Shown here piece after piece: positions 43,600 to 53,338 of a stretch of DNA of 64,000 bases. The stretch is from Paralimibaculum aggregatum (lineage in GTDB: Bacteria > Pseudomonadota > Alphaproteobacteria > Rhodobacterales > Rhodobacteraceae), in assembly GCF_030270585.1 (NCBI RefSeq), contig NZ_BSYI01000012.1, positions 62,001 through 126,000 on the forward strand, read 5' to 3'. Each line of letters opens with the position of its first letter. The stretch's first letter is position 1. Under the pieces are notes generated by a model, which saw only the letters and a program-made list of their open reading frames with translations, made no database searches and was not told the DNA's origin. The position numbers and the translations under genes were made by a program.

Positions 43600-44928
43600 T
43601 CAGGGGGCGCCGATCAGCGCCGGGGCGACATATTCCGCGAGTGCCCGCTCGGCCGCGACCCGGTCGGCCAGCGCCGCGGTCCAGCCGGCCATGGCGGCCG
43701 CGGCGGCGGGGGGCAGGGCCTCGGCCTCGGCCAGCGCGGCGGCGAGCTCGCCCTCGCGCAGCCGCGCCTCGATGCGCGAGATCCGGGCGGTGAGCGAGGG
43801 GCCGGCCTGCTCCTCCTTGGGCATCACGAAGATCTGCCGCTGCAGCCAGGAGCCGACCCGGTCGGTCGGGCCGTCGTCGCCGGCGATGCGGGCCTCGGCG
43901 GCGATCGCGGCGCGGGCGGCCCCGGGCAGGCTTCCGGCGAGGCTGGCCGGCTGCGCGATCCCGGCCGCGGCATGGGCGGCGAGCGCCGGCGGCGCGGGGC
44001 GCCCGATCAGGGCCTCGACCTCGGCCAGCACGGTGGCATAGCTCTCGCCGGCCAGCACGCGGGTGGCCAGCGCATCCGCCGCGCCGCGCAGCGCGGCATT
44101 GCGCAGCGCCGCCTCGGCCTCGCCGAGGGCGCTGGTCTGGATCCGCTCGGCCTGCCGCTCGGAGGCGTCGAGGCGGGCGCCGAGGGCGTGCAGCTGCTGG
44201 CCGATGCGGGCGCGCAGCGCGGCGATCTCGCCGGAGAGCGCGGCCAGCTCGTCGCGCGGGGCCAGCGCCTCGGCCTCGGCGCGGGGCAGGAAGGCCGGAT
44301 CGGCGGCGCGCGCCGCGGCCAGCCGCTCGAGCCCGGCCTTGAGCTGCGCCAGCCCGAGCGAGAGCTCCGCCGCGGCATCCTCGGCCGCCGCGGCGCTGGC
44401 GCTGGCGGCGCGCACGCCCTGTTCGGCGCCGCGGGCGATGCGCTCCGCGGTCTCGGCCTGGGCGAGCGCCACGCGGGCCTCGGCGCGGGCCGCCTCGGAG
44501 GTGGCGGTGGCGGCCTTCTGCGCTGCCTCGAGCCGCTCCATCTGCCCGGTCAGCCCGGCGAAGGCGGTGGCGGCCTCCTCGCCCATCACGGCGCTGGCGG
44601 CAGCGGCGCGCAGCGCCTCGACCTCGGCCTCGAGGGTGGCCTGGCGGGCCGCCGCCTGCGCCTCGAGCGCGGCCATGCGGCTGCGCAGCTCCTCCGGCAC
44701 CGGGGTCAGGAAGCGGGCCACCGGCGCCGGCAGGTGCGGGGCGAGCTTCGGCGCCGCCCAGAGCGTCACCGCGGCGACGAAGACCGCGCCGATCAGCAGC
44801 CAGAGCAGGGTCGCCGCGAGGCTCGGGGCATGCGGCTCGTCGTCATAGGCGTCGTAGACCTCCTCGGCCGGGTCGTAGCCGGCAGGGTCGAGATGGTCCG
44901 GGTCGCCGGTCAGTGAGCGCGCGGTCAT
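43600..44928 (-). CDS. Mic60/mitofilin-family membrane protein
   Basis: 442 residues. A single membrane helix near residues 35-55 (LLWLLIGAVFVAAVTLWAA) follows an acidic cytosolic tail, then a long coiled-coil periplasmic region (about 75-290, many Ala/Glu/Arg heptads) and a folded C-terminal part that corresponds to the conserved mitofilin signature. Alphaproteobacterial Mic60 shapes inner-membrane folds and its gene typically lies beside hemD/hemY, as here (17 bases from hemY, 108 from hemD). Confidence 0.82.
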   Translation of the reverse strand: MTARSLTGDPDHLDPAGYDPAEEVYDAYDDEPHAPSLAATLLWLLIGAVFVAAVTLWAAPKLAPHLPAPVARFLTPVPEELRSRMAALEAQAAARQATLEAEVEALRAAAASAVMGEEAATAFAGLTGQMERLEAAQKAATATSEAARAEARVALAQAETAERIARGAEQGVRAASASAAAAEDAAAELSLGLAQLKAGLERLAAARAADPAFLPRAEAEALAPRDELAALSGEIAALRARIGQQLHALGARLDASERQAERIQTSALGEAEAALRNAALRGAADALATRVLAGESYATVLAEVEALIGRPAPPALAAHAAAGIAQPASLAGSLPGAARAAIAAEARIAGDDGPTDRVGSWLQRQIFVMPKEEQAGPSLTARISRIEARLREGELAAALAEAEALPPAAAAAMAGWTAALADRVAAERALAEYVAPALIGAP

Positions 44929-45036
44929 GCCTTGTCGTCCTCGTTGGCGCGATGCCTTGGGGAGACCTTAGGGCGCACCGGCGCGGGCGACAACTACGCG
45001 GGTGCGGTAAAACGCCACGAACGCGTGCCGGGCGGC

Positions 45037-45774
45037 TCAGGCCAGGGCGCGGATCGCGGCGCGCATCGCCGCGCCGTCCGGCGCCTCGGCCACCGTGACC
45101 GAGGCGAGCCCGAGGGCGGCCAGCGGCTCCGCCGCCCGGGCCGAGATCGCCAGCCCGCGGAGCCCCGGCGCCAGCGCGCCGGGCGCGGCCATGCGACGCG
45201 CGAAGATCTCGGCATTGCGCCGCGACCAGAGCGTCACCAGCCCGATCGCGCCCGAGCCCAGCGCATGCGCCACCGGCGCCGGCGGCGGGCCGGTCTCCTC
45301 CGCGGCATAGAGCACCGCCTCGGTGACGTGCACGCCGCGGGCCGCCAGCATCGCCTTCAGGTCCGCCGCCGCGTCGCGCCCGCGGGCATGGAAGAAATGC
45401 CGCAAGCCGCTCATCGAGGCGGCGCGGGCCAGCGCCTCGGCGTCCGGCCCGGCGCTCAGCGCACCGGCGAAGCCGAGCCGGCGGGCGACATCCGCGGTGC
45501 GCCGCCCGACGCAGAGCGCCGGCAGGTCGCGCCGCGGCGCCAGCCCGGCGAAGGCGCGCACGCCATGGGCGGAGGTGAACAGCAGCCCGTCCAGCGTCGG
45601 CGGCAGTTTCAGCGACATCGCCAGGGGACGGATCGCGGTCAGCGGCCAGATCTCCGCCTGGATGCCCTCCTCGGCGAGCCCGTCGGCCAGCGCCCGGCTG
45701 TCCTCGAGCGGGCGGGTCAGCAGCACCGCGCGGCGCCGGCGCCCGGGCACCGGCTCAGCTGTCGAAGAAGCCAT
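45037..45774 (-). CDS. hemD: Uroporphyrinogen-III synthase
   Basis: 245 residues. Closes and inverts the D ring of hydroxymethylbilane to uroporphyrinogen III. Family is poorly conserved but [35 protein letters not shown] (near 70), [14 protein letters not shown] and [15 protein letters not shown] (near 190) match the standard pattern. Start at 45774 overlaps the hemC stop by 20 bases. Follows hemC on the same strand. Confidence 0.9.
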   Translation of the reverse strand: MASSTAEPVPGRRRRAVLLTRPLEDSRALADGLAEEGIQAEIWPLTAIRPLAMSLKLPPTLDGLLFTSAHGVRAFAGLAPRRDLPALCVGRRTADVARRLGFAGALSAGPDAEALARAASMSGLRHFFHARGRDAAADLKAMLAARGVHVTEAVLYAAEETGPPPAPVAHALGSGAIGLVTLWSRRNAEIFARRMAAPGALAPGLRGLAISARAAEPLAALGLASVTVAEAPDGAAMRAAIRALA

Positions 45775-46708
45775 CGCCGCCCCGTGCGCGCAGCTCCGCC
45801 GCCGCATCCGCTCCCATGGCGGCGGCCTCGGCGAGCGGGCCGCGGCGCTCGGTGGCCAGCCGCTCGGAGCCGTCCGGGCGCACGATCTCGCCGCGCAGCC
45901 GCAGCGTGCCGCCCGCCGCGCCGTCGATCTCCGCCAGCCCGGCGATCGGCGTGCGGCAGGAGCCGTCGAGCCCGGCGAGGAAGGCCCGCTCGGCCGCCAG
46001 CCGGCTCGCCGTCGGCGCATCGTGGACCGGTGCGAGCAGCGCCGCGAGATCGGCGTCGCGCCGGCGCAGCTCGATGCCGATGGCGCCCTGCGCCACCGCC
46101 GGCAACATCTCGTCCACCGGCACCGGGGCGCCGAGCTCGGTCTCGCCGTGGCCGAGGCGGCGCAGCCCGGCCAGCGCCAGGAAGGTCGCCTCCGCCACCC
46201 CGTCGGCCAGCTTCTTCAGCCGGGTCTGGACATTGCCGCGGAACTCCACCACCCGCAGGTCCGGCCGCCGGTGCAGGAGCTGCGCGCGCCGCCGCAGCGA
46301 GGAGGTGCCGACCACCGCCCCCGGCGCCAGCGCCGCGATCCCGGCCGGGCCGCCGGCGCCGGTGACGAAGACGTCGCGCACATCCTCGCGCGGCAGCAGG
46401 CAGCCGATCTCCAGCCCCTCGGGCAGCACGGTCGGCATGTCCTTCATCGAATGCACCGCGATGTCGATGCTGCCGGCGAACAGCGCCTCCTCGATCTCCT
46501 TGGTGAAGAGCCCCTTGCCGCCGATCTCCGAGAGCGCGCGGTTCTGCACCGCGTCGCCCGTGGTCCGGATCACCGCGATGCGGAACGCCGCCTCGGGCAG
46601 GCCATGCGCCGCCATCAGCCGGGCGCGGGTCTCCTCGGCCTGGGCCAGCGCCAGCGGCGAGCCGCGGGTGCCGATCCGCAGGGGCTGGTCGGGGCTCGGC
46701 AGGGTCAT
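45755..46708 (-). CDS. hemC: Hydroxymethylbilane synthase (porphobilinogen deaminase)
   Basis: 317 residues, the family length. Polymerises four porphobilinogens. Features: [14 protein letters not shown] at the start, [26 protein letters not shown] with the catalytic Asp, [25 protein letters not shown] and the dipyrromethane-binding Cys in [10 protein letters not shown] (near residue 251). The ATG at 46708 precedes [14 protein letters not shown]; longer upstream frame is not conserved. First gene of the heme transcript, divergent from tsaD. Confidence 0.97.
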   Translation of the reverse strand: MTLPSPDQPLRIGTRGSPLALAQAEETRARLMAAHGLPEAAFRIAVIRTTGDAVQNRALSEIGGKGLFTKEIEEALFAGSIDIAVHSMKDMPTVLPEGLEIGCLLPREDVRDVFVTGAGGPAGIAALAPGAVVGTSSLRRRAQLLHRRPDLRVVEFRGNVQTRLKKLADGVAEATFLALAGLRRLGHGETELGAPVPVDEMLPAVAQGAIGIELRRRDADLAALLAPVHDAPTASRLAAERAFLAGLDGSCRTPIAGLAEIDGAAGGTLRLRGEIVRPDGSERLATERRGPLAEAAAMGADAAAELRARGGDGFFDS

Positions 46709-46829
46709 CGGGCAGGCTCCGGGATTGCGGGGACCGAATGCGGCCGCCGATTGTGGTGGCGGCCGGTTGTCCTTACTAAGTGCCGCGGACGGTCGGCGCA
46801 ATCATGCGCCCCGCGCCGGGGAGAGGGTG

Positions 46830-47915
46830 ATGGACGGCACGCTGACGGTGCTGGGGCTCGAGACCAGCTGCGACGAGACCGCTGCGGCGGTGGTGCGCGG
46901 GCGCCCCGGCGCGAGGGGCGCGGTGCTGTCCAACTGGGTGCACGGCCAGGCCGAGCTGCACGGCGCCTTCGGCGGCGTGGTGCCGGAGATCGCCGCCCGC
47001 GCCCATGCCGAGCGCGCCGACACCGCGATCGCCCGCGCGCTGGCCGGGGCCGGGCTCGGCGCGGCGGATCTCGACGCGGTGGCGGTGACCGCCGGGCCGG
47101 GGCTGATCGGCGGGGTGATCTCCGGCGTGATGGCGGCCGAGGGGTTCTCGCGCGGCGCCGGGCTGCCGCTGGTCGCGGTCAACCATCTCGAGGGCCATGC
47201 GCTGACCCCGCGGCTGACCGATGCGGTGGCCTTTCCCTATCTCCTGCTGCTGGTCTCCGGCGGGCATTGCCAGCTGCTGGCGGTGCAGGGGCTCGGCCGC
47301 TATCGCCGGCTCGGCGGCACCATCGACGACGCCCCGGGCGAGGCCTTCGACAAGGTGGCCAAGCTGCTCGGCCTCGGCTTCCCCGGCGGGCCGGAGGTGG
47401 AGCGCTGGGCGGCAAAGGGCGATCCGGCGCGCTTCGCCTTTCCGCGGCCGCTGCTCGACCGGCCGGGCTGCGACATGTCGTTCTCCGGGCTCAAGACCGC
47501 GGTGGCCCGCGCGGTGATGCGGCTGGCCGAGGCGCAGGGCGGGCTCTGGCGGCGCGACATCGCCGATCTCTGTGCCGGTTTCCAGGCGGCGGCGGCGGAG
47601 ATCCTCGCGGCCAAGACGGCGCGCGCGGTGGCGGCGATGGGGGCGCGGCCCTCGGCGCTGGCGGTGGCCGGCGGCGTCGCGGCCAACAGCGAGCTGCGCG
47701 CCGGGCTCGAGCGGGTCGCGGCGGAGGCGGGGCTGGCGCTGGTGGCGCCGCCGCTGAAGCTCTGCACCGACAACGGCGCGATGATCGCCTGGGCCGGGAT
47801 CGAGCGGCTCGCCGCGGGGCTAGCGGACGCGCCGGCGCGCCCGCGCCCGCGCTGGCCGCTGGATGCCGCGGCGGCGCCGCTGATCGGCTCCGGCAAGAAG
47901 GGCGCGAAGGCATGA
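46830..47915 (+). CDS. tsaD: tRNA threonylcarbamoyladenosine synthase subunit
   Basis: 361 residues. Transfers threonylcarbamoyl to A37 of tRNAs that read ANN codons. Signature [15 protein letters not shown] at the start, the metal motif VNHLEGHAL with two His, [44 protein letters not shown], and [14 protein letters not shown]. Start at 46830 preceded by a GAGAGG ribosome site. TGA overlaps the racemase ATG (ATGA). Confidence 0.97.
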   Translation: MDGTLTVLGLETSCDETAAAVVRGRPGARGAVLSNWVHGQAELHGAFGGVVPEIAARAHAERADTAIARALAGAGLGAADLDAVAVTAGPGLIGGVISGVMAAEGFSRGAGLPLVAVNHLEGHALTPRLTDAVAFPYLLLLVSGGHCQLLAVQGLGRYRRLGGTIDDAPGEAFDKVAKLLGLGFPGGPEVERWAAKGDPARFAFPRPLLDRPGCDMSFSGLKTAVARAVMRLAEAQGGLWRRDIADLCAGFQAAAAEILAAKTARAVAAMGARPSALAVAGGVAANSELRAGLERVAAEAGLALVAPPLKLCTDNGAMIAWAGIERLAAGLADAPARPRPRWPLDAAAAPLIGSGKKGAKA

Positions 47916-48622
47916 GCGGGCGGGCGAGCATGCGCACCATCGGGATTCTCGGCGGCATGTCGGCGGCCTCGACGCAGATCTACTATGCCGAGCTCTGCCG
48001 GCTGACCCGGGAGCGGCTCGGCGGGCTGCACTCGCCGGAACTGCTGATCCGCTCGCTGGATTTCGCGCCGGTGGCCGACCTGCAGGCGGCCGGGGACTGG
48101 GACCGCGCCGGCGCGCTGCTCAACGCCGAGGCGAAGGCGCTGGAGCGCGCCGGCGCGGGGCTCCTGCTGCTCGCCACCAACACCATGCACAAGCTCGCCG
48201 GGCCGATGATGCAGGGGGTCGGGGTGCCGCTCGTCCATATCGCCGACGCCACCGCCGCCGCGATCCGCGCCGGGGGGCTCTCGGCGCCGGGGCTGATGGC
48301 CACCGCCTTCACCATGGAGCAGGAGTTCTACACCGGGCGGCTGCGCGCGGCCGGGCTCGCGCCGGTGCTGCCGGATGCGGCCGACCGGGCCGAGACCCAC
48401 CGGATCATCTACGAGGAGCTCTGCCGCGAGGTGGTCAGCGCGCGGAGCCGCGCCGCCTTCGAGGCCATCGCCGCCCGGCTGGCGGCGGCGGGGGCGGACA
48501 GCCTGATCCTCGGCTGCACCGAGGTCGGGATGCTGCTGGACGCGGGCAATGTGCCGGTGCCGGTCTTCGACACGGTGGCGATCCACTGCGCGGCGGCGCT
48601 GGAGCTGGCGCTGGCCGGCTGA
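47912..48622 (+). CDS. Aspartate/glutamate racemase-family protein (YgeA-like)
   Basis: 236 residues. Racemises acidic or other amino acids. Fold landmarks: [19 protein letters not shown] at the start, [12 protein letters not shown] near residue 85 and [10 protein letters not shown] near 195. The second catalytic Cys is present, but the first is Thr (TNTMH), the pattern of the YgeA group with a broad-specificity racemase. ATGA overlap with tsaD indicates coupling, an unusual partner in this neighbourhood. Confidence 0.88.
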   Translation: MSGRASMRTIGILGGMSAASTQIYYAELCRLTRERLGGLHSPELLIRSLDFAPVADLQAAGDWDRAGALLNAEAKALERAGAGLLLLATNTMHKLAGPMMQGVGVPLVHIADATAAAIRAGGLSAPGLMATAFTMEQEFYTGRLRAAGLAPVLPDAADRAETHRIIYEELCREVVSARSRAAFEAIAARLAAAGADSLILGCTEVGMLLDAGNVPVPVFDTVAIHCAAALELALAG

Positions 48623-48828
48623 GGGGGGCGCGGCCATCCGCGATCGGGGCGATCGCGGGGCTGCGGCTGCGCCGCCGCCGGCGTGCGGTGCCCGCCCGCA
48701 TGGCCGCGCCGGCGCCCCGCCCCGGCCGTTCGGCATGCGGCGGGCGTTGCCGGGCGCCGGGCCGCGCCTCCGGGCTTGCATGGCGCCGGCGGCTGTGGCC
48801 CATAGGGCGCGACAGGGAGGGACAGCAC

Positions 48829-49104
48829 ATGCTCTATGCCATCATCTGCATCGACAAGCCGGGCGCGATCGAGACCCGCAAGGCCAATCGCGACGCGCAT
48901 CTGGCGCATATCCGCTCGACCGGGGGGCGGATCTCGCAGGCCGGGCCGTTCCTCGACGCCGACGGCCAGATGTGCGGCTCGCTGCTGGTGATGGAGGCAG
49001 CGGACCGCGCCGAGGTCGAGGCCTGGTGCGCCGCCGATCCCTATGCCACGGCCGGGCTGTTCGAGAGCGTCGAGATCCGGGCCTGGAACCGGGTCATCGG
49101 CTGA
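48829..49104 (+). CDS. YCII-domain protein (YciI family)
   Basis: 91 residues. MLYAIICIDKPGA, then the conserved His in HLAHIRSTG and a GPFLDADGQMCGSLLVMEA core, and AEVEAWCAADPYATAGLF; this is the YCII alpha/beta fold. Function of the family is uncertain (possibly hydrolase-like). Ribosome site AGGGAGGGA upstream. Typical neighbour of tsaD in Rhodobacterales. Confidence 0.9.
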   Translation: MLYAIICIDKPGAIETRKANRDAHLAHIRSTGGRISQAGPFLDADGQMCGSLLVMEAADRAEVEAWCAADPYATAGLFESVEIRAWNRVIG

Positions 49105-49138
49105 GCCGCGGGCGGCGGGTCGCGGGGGGCGCGGGGCG

Positions 49139-50644
49139 ATGTCGGAGACCGGGCCGGACTGGGACCGTGTCGCGGCGTTCCTCGCCGGGCCGGGGCTCGC
49201 CGACGACGGGCCGGCCGAGGTGATCGAGACCCATACCGCGCGGGTGCATCTCGCCGGGGCGCGGGTCTGGAAGCTGCGCCGCCCGGTGGACTATGGCTGG
49301 CTCGACTATGCCTCCCGCGCCCGGCGGCGGATCATGGCCGAGCGCGAGATCGCCTGGAACGAGGCGACCGCGCCGGGGCTCTATCTCGGCCTCGGCGGCG
49401 TGTCGGAGGGGCCGGAGGGGCTGCGCCTGATCCGGCCCGGCAGCCCGGTGCCGGCGGCGGCCGAGCCGCTGGTGGCGATGCGCCGCTTCCCTGCCGAAGC
49501 GCTGTTCGACCGGATGGCCGACGAGGGCCGGCTGAGCCGCGCGCTGATGGCCGGGACCGGCGCCGCGGTGGCGGCGATGCACAAGGCGGCCGAGCCCGGC
49601 GCGCCGGTGGACCTGCCGGCGCTGGTCGGGGCCGAGACCGCGGCGCTGGCGGCGCTCTCCGGGACGCTGGGGGAGGCGCTGACCGCCCGCCTCACCGGCG
49701 CCATGGCGGCGGCCGCGCAGCGCCTCGCGGAGACCGCGGCGGGGCGCCGCTGCCGGCGCTGCCACGGCGATCTGCACCTGCGCAACATCGTGCTCTGGCA
49801 GGGCCGGCCGGCGCCGTTCGACTGCATCGAGTTCAACGACGCGCTCAGCCGGATCGACCCGCTCTATGACCTTGCCTTCCTGACCATGGACCTGCACCGC
49901 CGCGGTCTCTCACGGCTGGTGCCGGCGGCGCTGAACGCCTGGGCGGAGGCGCTGGCGGCGGCGCCCGGGCCGGAGCCGGAGACCGCCTATGGCGGGCTGG
50001 CGCTGCTGCCGCTCTACGAGGCGACCCGGGCGGCGATCCGGGCCAAGACCGGTGCGCTCGGCGGCGATGCGGCGGAGGCGCGGGCCTATGCCGGGCTGGC
50101 GCTGGCCCGGCTCGGGCCCGCCCCGGCGCCGCGGCTGGTGGCGGTGGGCGGGCCCTCCGGCTCGGGCAAGTCGACGCTGGCCCGCGCGCTGGCCGACCGG
50201 ATGGGCGCCGTGGTGCTGCGTTCGGACGCGATCCGCAAGGGGCTGCGCGGGGTCGCCGAGACCGAGGCGCTGCCGCCGGAAGCCTATGCCCCGGCAGCCT
50301 CGGCGGAGGTCTATGCGGCGATGCTGGCGCGGGCCCGCATGGCGCTCGGCGGGGCCATGCCGGTGGTGCTGGACGCGACCCATCTCGACCCCGGGGAGCG
50401 CGCCCGAGCCGCGGCGCTGGCGGCGGCGGCGGGCGCCGGCTTCCAGGGGCTCTGGCTCGCGGCGCCGGGCGAGACGCTGGCCGGCCGTATCCGCGGGCGC
50501 GGCCCCGATGCCTCCGACGCGACGCCCGCGGTGCTCGAACGCCAGCTCGCCGGGCTGGACGCGCCGGCGGACTGGACCATGATCCCGGCGGGCCAGGGGC
50601 CGGAGCGGGTTGCCGGGGCCGCCGCCGCGGCGCTCGGTCTCTGA
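49139..50644 (+). CDS. Bifunctional-looking protein: aminoglycoside-phosphotransferase-like domain plus P-loop kinase domain
   Basis: 501 residues. Residues 1-320: protein-kinase-like APH fold with HGDLHLRNIVL (catalytic Asp) and FDCIEFND (metal Asp); residues 330-500: P-loop kinase with Walker A GGPSGSGKSTLARAL and VVLDATHLDPGER. This architecture is a known but uncharacterised family in proteobacteria. Likely phosphorylates a small metabolite. Between the YCII and EVE genes. Confidence 0.85.
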   Translation: MSETGPDWDRVAAFLAGPGLADDGPAEVIETHTARVHLAGARVWKLRRPVDYGWLDYASRARRRIMAEREIAWNEATAPGLYLGLGGVSEGPEGLRLIRPGSPVPAAAEPLVAMRRFPAEALFDRMADEGRLSRALMAGTGAAVAAMHKAAEPGAPVDLPALVGAETAALAALSGTLGEALTARLTGAMAAAAQRLAETAAGRRCRRCHGDLHLRNIVLWQGRPAPFDCIEFNDALSRIDPLYDLAFLTMDLHRRGLSRLVPAALNAWAEALAAAPGPEPETAYGGLALLPLYEATRAAIRAKTGALGGDAAEARAYAGLALARLGPAPAPRLVAVGGPSGSGKSTLARALADRMGAVVLRSDAIRKGLRGVAETEALPPEAYAPAASAEVYAAMLARARMALGGAMPVVLDATHLDPGERARAAALAAAAGAGFQGLWLAAPGETLAGRIRGRGPDASDATPAVLERQLAGLDAPADWTMIPAGQGPERVAGAAAAALGL

Positions 50645-50693
50645 GCCCGGCATGCCGGCCCCGGACCGGGCTTCCAAGCGAAGAGGAGACGAG

Positions 50694-51113
50694 ATGCGCT
50701 ACTGGCTGTTCAAATCGGAGCCCAACACCTGGAGCTGGGACGACCAGGTGGCCCGCGGCGCCGATGGCGAGGAATGGGACGGGGTGCGCAACTACCAGGC
50801 GCGCAACAACATGCGCGAGATGGCGCTCGGCGACCGCGGCTTCTTCTATCACTCGGTGAACGAGAAGCGCATTGTCGGCATCGTCGAGGTCTGCCGGGAG
50901 ATCCATCCCGACAGCACCACCGAAGACGCGCGCTGGGAATGCGTCGACATCCGCGCCGTCGCGCCGATGCCCGAGCCGGTGAGCCTGGCCGAGATCAAGG
51001 CCGAGCCGCGGCTCTCGGAATTCGCGCTGGTGCGCCAGTCGCGGCTCTCGGTGGTGCCGGTCTCCGAGGAGGAATGGCGCCTGATCTGCGCCATGGGCGG
51101 CTACGCGGGCTGA
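50694..51113 (+). CDS. EVE-domain protein
   Basis: 139 residues. RYWLFKSEPNTWSWDDQV at the start, EWDGVRNYQARNNMREM and GDRGFFYHSVNEKRIVGIVEV in the middle are the PUA-like EVE fold that reads modified bases in DNA or RNA (thymocyte nuclear protein group). Ribosome site AAGAGGAG six bases before the ATG. Single-domain version, common near tsaD in this order. Confidence 0.93.
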   Translation: MRYWLFKSEPNTWSWDDQVARGADGEEWDGVRNYQARNNMREMALGDRGFFYHSVNEKRIVGIVEVCREIHPDSTTEDARWECVDIRAVAPMPEPVSLAEIKAEPRLSEFALVRQSRLSVVPVSEEEWRLICAMGGYAG

Positions 51114-51310
51114 CCCGGCCCGGGCGGGCAGGGCGCCGGGCGCTCGGCACCAGCGACCATGCGCGGGGCGGGCGGTGTGCCGGGTGAGGCGCGCCCGCTG
51201 CCAGCCCGATGCTGCGCCGCCGCGAAACCGGTCCGATCCGTCGCGGGCGTGACAGCCGGGGCCGGGGCGATCCGCTTCCCTCCACAGCCGGACCAGGCAG
51301 GGAGGCGCAG

Positions 51311-52204
51311 ATGGATGCGATCGCGGATCACCGGTATCTCGACGGGCGGAAGGTGCAGGCACGGCTGCTGGCGCAGGTGAAGGCGGAGGTCGAGGCGCTC
51401 TCCGCCGGCGCCCCGCTCGGCCGGCTGGTCTCGATCTCGATCGGCGAGATCCCGGAGATCGCCGTCTATATCCGCGGCCAGGCCCGCGCCGCCGAGCGCG
51501 CCGGCCTGCCCTTCGACCGGCAGTTCTGGCCCGCCGATATCAGCCCGGAGGCGGCCAAGGCGCGCATCGCCGCGATGAACGACGATCCCTCCGTGCTCGG
51601 CGTCATCCTGCAGCGGCCGGTGCCGGCGCATCTCAACGTGCGCTCGCTGCAGGGCGCGGTGCACCCGCTGAAGGATGTCGAGGGGATGAACCCGGCCTCG
51701 ATCGGCAACATCGTCTACAACGACACCGCGCTGGCGCCCTGCACCGCGGCCGCCTCGGTGGAGCTGATCCGCGAGACCGGCCTGCCGATGAAGGGGCTCG
51801 AGGTGGTGATGATCGGGCACTCGGAGATCGTCGGCAAGCCGGCCGCCTTCATGCTGATGGCCGAGGGCGCGACGGTGACGGTGTGCCACCACATGACCCG
51901 CTCGGTGGCGGTGCATTCGCGGCGGGCCGATGCGGTGCTGGTGGCGGTCGGCATCCCGGGCTTCCTCAGGGCCGAGATGGTGCGCCCCGGCGCGGCGGTG
52001 ATCGATATCGGCATCAACCAGGTGACGGCGCCGGACGGCTCGGTGCGCATCGTCGGCGATGCCGACACCGAGGCGGTGCGCGAGGTCGCCAGCTGGGTCA
52101 CCCCGGTGCCCGGCGGCGTCGGCCCGGTGACGGTGGCCAAGCTGATGCAGAACGCGCTCGAGGCGCACCGGCGCCAGCGCGCGGCGGGCTGGATCGGCGG
52201 CTGA
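51311..52204 (+). CDS. FolD-like methylenetetrahydrofolate dehydrogenase with altered catalytic residues
   Basis: 297 residues. FolD catalytic domain then Rossmann domain (MIGHSEIVGKPAAFMLMAEGATVTVCH, NQVT, VTPVPGGVGPVTVAKLMQNALEA). The FolD catalytic Lys that lies four residues after Tyr (E. coli Lys54) is Gln here (VYIRGQARAAE, Q57), and the DVDG motif is DVEG (KDVEGMNP, Asp121 to Glu). The Gln equivalent of Gln98 is kept (LQRPVPAH). In E. coli, Lys54 changes strongly reduce cyclohydrolase while dehydrogenase activity may remain. It is probably a specialised one-carbon paralogue rather than the housekeeping enzyme. Confidence 0.85.
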   Translation: MDAIADHRYLDGRKVQARLLAQVKAEVEALSAGAPLGRLVSISIGEIPEIAVYIRGQARAAERAGLPFDRQFWPADISPEAAKARIAAMNDDPSVLGVILQRPVPAHLNVRSLQGAVHPLKDVEGMNPASIGNIVYNDTALAPCTAAASVELIRETGLPMKGLEVVMIGHSEIVGKPAAFMLMAEGATVTVCHHMTRSVAVHSRRADAVLVAVGIPGFLRAEMVRPGAAVIDIGINQVTAPDGSVRIVGDADTEAVREVASWVTPVPGGVGPVTVAKLMQNALEAHRRQRAAGWIGG

Positions 52205-52294
52205 GCGGCGGCGGCGCGCGCCCCGGGCACCCCCGGGCGGCTGAGACATCGCGTCCGACGGCGCCGGCTTGCCTTCCGGGCGCGCGGCCCTTTA

Positions 52295-52311
52295 CTTAGA
52301 AGCGTTCTAAG
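52295..52311. promoter_or_regulatory. Irr-type iron control box upstream of mbfA
   Basis: CTTAGAA-GCG-TTCTAAG is a perfect 17-bp palindrome of the alphaproteobacterial iron control element type, 15 bases before the mbfA start. In other alphaproteobacteria Irr represses mbfA under low iron. Confidence 0.8.
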
Positions 52312-52326
52312 AGAAGGAGCCTGCCG

Positions 52327-53304
52327 ATGCTCTCCCTCCTCGCCGGCCGCCGCCGCTTCGCCGATCTGTCCGAGCAGCAGATCCTCGCCCTCGCGATCTC
52401 GGCGGAAGAGGACGACGCCGCGATCTATCGCAGCTATGCCGACCGGCTGCGCGGCGAGTTTCCGCAGACCGCGGAGATGTTCGACGACATGGCGGCGGAG
52501 GAGGATCGCCACCGCCAGCGCCTGATCGAGCGCCACAAGGCCCGCTTCGGCGAGCGCATTCCGCTGATCCGCCGCGAGCATGTCGCCGGCTTCTATGGCC
52601 GCCGCCCGGTCTGGCTGGTGGAGAATCTCGGCCTCGAGCGGATCCGCGACGAGGCGGCGAAGATGGAGCACGACGCCCATCACTTCTACCTCGCCGCCGC
52701 GCAGGCGGTGGAGGATGCCGACACGCGCCGGCTGCTCGGCGACCTGGCGCAGGCCGAGGCCGGGCACGAGCGGCTCGCGGGCAAGCTCGCCGAGCGCCAT
52801 CTCACCGCGGAGGCGCGCGAGTCGGAAGACCGCTCGGCGCACCGCACCTTCGTGCTGACCTATGTACAGCCGGGGCTCGCCGGGCTGATGGACGGCTCGG
52901 TCTCGACGCTGGCGCCGATCTTCGCCACCGCCTTCGCCACCATGGACACCTGGACGACCTTCGTCGTCGGCCTCGCCGCCTCGGTGGGGGCGGGGATCTC
53001 CATGGGCTTCACCGAGGCGGTCTCCGACGACGGGCAGATCTCGGGCCGCGGCTCGCCGGTGAAACGGGGGCTGGCCTGCGGGATCATGACCACCGTCGGC
53101 GGGCTCGGCCACGCGATGCCCTATCTGATCCCGGATTTCTGGACCGCCACCGTGATCGCGATGATCGTCGTGATGGCCGAGCTCTGGGCGATCGCCTGGA
53201 TCCAGAACCGCTACATGGAGACGCCGTTCTGGCGCGCCGCGATGCAGGTGGTGCTGGGCGGCGCGCTGGTCTTCGCCGCGGGGATCCTGATCGGCAGCGC
53301 CTGA
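52327..53304 (+). CDS. mbfA: Membrane-bound ferritin MbfA (ferritin-like domain plus VIT1 iron transporter)
   Basis: 325 residues. N-terminal ferritin-like diiron domain (EEDDAAIYRSYADRL, EEDRHRQRL, EHDAHHFYLAA, EAGHERLAGK; residues 20-160) fused to a CCC1/VIT1 domain with membrane helices (TYVQPGLAGLMDGSVSTLAPIFAT, GLAASVGAGISMGFTEAVSDDG, then three more to residue 325). Exports ferrous iron from the cytosol and protects from iron or peroxide stress. The Irr box and a GAAGGAG ribosome site precede the ATG. Confidence 0.95.
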   Translation: MLSLLAGRRRFADLSEQQILALAISAEEDDAAIYRSYADRLRGEFPQTAEMFDDMAAEEDRHRQRLIERHKARFGERIPLIRREHVAGFYGRRPVWLVENLGLERIRDEAAKMEHDAHHFYLAAAQAVEDADTRRLLGDLAQAEAGHERLAGKLAERHLTAEARESEDRSAHRTFVLTYVQPGLAGLMDGSVSTLAPIFATAFATMDTWTTFVVGLAASVGAGISMGFTEAVSDDGQISGRGSPVKRGLACGIMTTVGGLGHAMPYLIPDFWTATVIAMIVVMAELWAIAWIQNRYMETPFWRAAMQVVLGGALVFAAGILIGSA

Positions 53305-53338
53305 GCGCCCGATCGCCTGAGGGCCGGGCCCCGGCAGG

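Noticed and set aside
41810-44041. Plus-strand frame of 743 codons across tRNA-Thr, hemY and Mic60
   Set aside because: It is antisense to tRNA-Thr and to two supported genes, so it is a shadow.
51114-51310. Possible riboswitch before the FolD-like gene
   Set aside because: No conserved riboswitch core was recognised; the gap is ordinary GC-rich sequence.
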